From: Campylobacterales bacterium
GTDB lineage: Bacteria; Campylobacterota; Campylobacteria; Campylobacterales; QNZT01
DNA: 14,164 bases
Reading direction: 5' to 3'
NCBI GenBank assembly: GCA_027081495.1
Contig: JALWKJ010000163.1
Span: forward strand, 1-14,164
Each line of letters starts with the position of its first letter. Within the stretch, counting starts at the first letter, position 1. The position numbers and the translations under genes are program-made. Of the stretch, positions 13,203 to 14,164 are shown one piece after another. Under the pieces are notes generated by a model that was not told the DNA's origin, made no database searches, and saw only the letters and a program-made list of their open reading frames with translations.

Positions 13203-14164
13203 ATGATTTTTTTTCCATAGGGTTTTTGGATTGAGTCTTGTCCGTCATGATGATAGCATTACCATCTTTTAGATTTTCTTTCATATCGTTTTTAAATTTG
13301 ACCGCGTATTTTTTTATCGTTATATCAAGAGCGTCTTTACTTCTGTTTGTCTCTTTCGTTAAAGCTTTTGTAGCAAATTTAATCGGTTTACTATTTTTCG
13401 TGCTATTTATCTCAACATCTTTTACGACGACTATTTTCATGCCTTTTTGTAGATTGTCCGGTATGTTTGGATTTAACTCTTTTAAAGTCGATATTTTATT
13501 ATTGAATTTCAAACTTATTTCGTAAAGAGAGAGATTCTCTTCGAGTTTATATAAATATGTTCTATTTTTTATAATTTTTGCTTTTTTTATCTCTTCTTGT
13601 CTTTTGTGGTCGGGATCTTTTCCAAGCAGGGTCAGGCGAGTTCCTATTTTAAGTATTTTTTTTAGATGGGGGTTTAGTATTTTGATCGTATTCATTTTTA
13701 TATTGAATCGTTTGCTGATCTGAAAGAGAGTATCGTTCTCTTTTACTATGTAGGTAAATGTCTCTTTACTGGATTTTATCGCCTCTTTCGCCTCTTTTGC
13801 CAAATCATCTGGCAGATAGATATAAAAAATTTTTTTGTTCGGAGGAAGTCTGTTCTTTATTAGATGAGGGTTGCACGCTTTTATCTTTTTCAAAGGCACT
13901 TTGATTTTGAGCGAGATAGAATATAGACTCTCTCCTCCTTTAAAAAATAGTTTTTCCAATTTTTTGTTGCTGCAAAATCCATATAGATGATTATAGTCGT
14001 TTTGTTCTATTATATTTTTATCTTGAGCTAAAAGAGCTGCTACCAATATGCGGCGGATATAGTCTCTTGTCTCTTTTGGAAGATACTCTTTTTTGCGATT
14101 TAAAAGAGTAGAAAGATCGTCCGTACCGGCTTTTTTTATGGCTTTGGAGAGCCTTCCTTCTCCG
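13132..14164 (-). CDS. MltD-like lytic transglycosylase with three LysM domains (5' end outside the window)
   Basis: The frame is open to the right edge, so the N-terminus is missing; 343 codons are visible. The first visible residues, GEGRLSKAIKKAGTDDL then YLPKETRDY and RILVAAL, are the C-terminal end of an SLT (family 1 lytic transglycosylase) domain of the MltD type; the catalytic Glu lies off the window. Three diverged LysM repeats follow, at about 13947-13810, 13758-13624 and 13560-13423, each with the S-L-x-x-I-S and L/C-N-P-x signature for glycan binding. A lysine- and asparagine-rich tail of about 95 residues looks disordered. MltD-type enzymes cut glycan strands to 1,6-anhydro ends in the periplasm. 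The last 71 bases overlap rlpA. It is the counterpart of Cj0645 in Campylobacter. Confidence 0.92.
   Translation of the reverse strand, partial: GEGRLSKAIKKAGTDDLSTLLNRKKEYLPKETRDYIRRILVAALLAQDKNIIEQNDYNHLYGFCSNKKLEKLFFKGGESLYSISLKIKVPLKKIKACNPHLIKNRLPPNKKIFYIYLPDDLAKEAKEAIKSSKETFTYIVKENDTLFQISKRFNIKMNTIKILNPHLKKILKIGTRLTLLGKDPDHKRQEEIKKAKIIKNRTYLYKLEENLSLYEISLKFNNKISTLKELNPNIPDNLQKGMKIVVVKDVEINSTKNSKPIKFATKALTKETNRSKDALDITIKKYAVKFKNDMKENLKDGNAIIMTDKTQSKNPMEKKSYEANASKQQNSKTIQKQTPRVVN

Noticed and set aside
1..14164. Defence island, prophage, insertion sequence, CRISPR array or tRNA-linked attachment site
   Set aside because: Every stretch over 200 bases is covered by a recognisable chromosomal gene; there are no regularly spaced repeats, transposase or integrase motifs, and no tRNA-like folds that I could see.

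Overview
The window reads as ordinary chromosome from an AT-rich Campylobacterota (epsilonproteobacterium), probably a free-living or sulfur/hydrogen-oxidising relative of Sulfurimonas or Arcobacter; the genus cannot be fixed from sequence alone. The main reason is gene order. The right half, transcribed leftwards, runs mltD-like, rlpA, hisB, kdsC, lptC, lptA, engB, GNAT, small membrane protein, mrdA. Without hisB and the GNAT gene, this matches my memory of the Campylobacter jejuni Cj0645-Cj0652 order. The PAS-GGDEF-EAL protein at the left has the Aer-like PAS and variant EAL motifs typical of the phylum. I see no tRNA, rRNA, CRISPR array, insertion sequence or phage gene.

Left (1-2735, minus): the first 911 codons of a membrane-bound c-di-GMP protein, cut by the window edge. 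It has a periplasmic sensor region, HAMP, PAS, a degenerate GGDEF (HTDEF) and an EAL domain whose visible catalytic residues are intact. A 194-base divergent spacer (2736-2929) holds the likely promoters for both directions, an inverted repeat and a small tandem repeat over the leftward ribosome site.

Middle (2930-6932, plus): ybeY, a Ca2+/Na+ (CaCA) exchanger and a large exported protein lie head to tail with 1-base or near-zero spacing, so they are probably one transcript. The large protein is the least ordinary gene here: a signal peptide, an HExxH/EGxA metallopeptidase domain, a TolB-like beta-propeller, and a C-terminal beta-barrel ending in Phe. It looks like an outer-membrane-anchored protease or scaffold.

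Right (6929-14164, minus): ten genes in one very compact unit, read from beyond the right edge. They combine peptidoglycan work (LysM lytic transglycosylase, RlpA, PBP2 and its MreD-like partner), LPS work (KdsC for Kdo synthesis; LptC and LptA for LPS transport), a ribosome-assembly GTPase (EngB) and two amino-acid genes (hisB and an N-acetylglutamate-synthase-like acetyltransferase). Junctions range from a 5-base gap to a 71-base overlap, and two genes start at TTG, so translational coupling is likely. The operon converges on the metallopeptidase gene with a 4-base overlap of stop codons.

I found no previously undescribed defence or mobile system. The points most worth a second look are the three-part metallopeptidase, the degenerate-GGDEF/intact-EAL sensor, and the long coding overlaps in the envelope operon.
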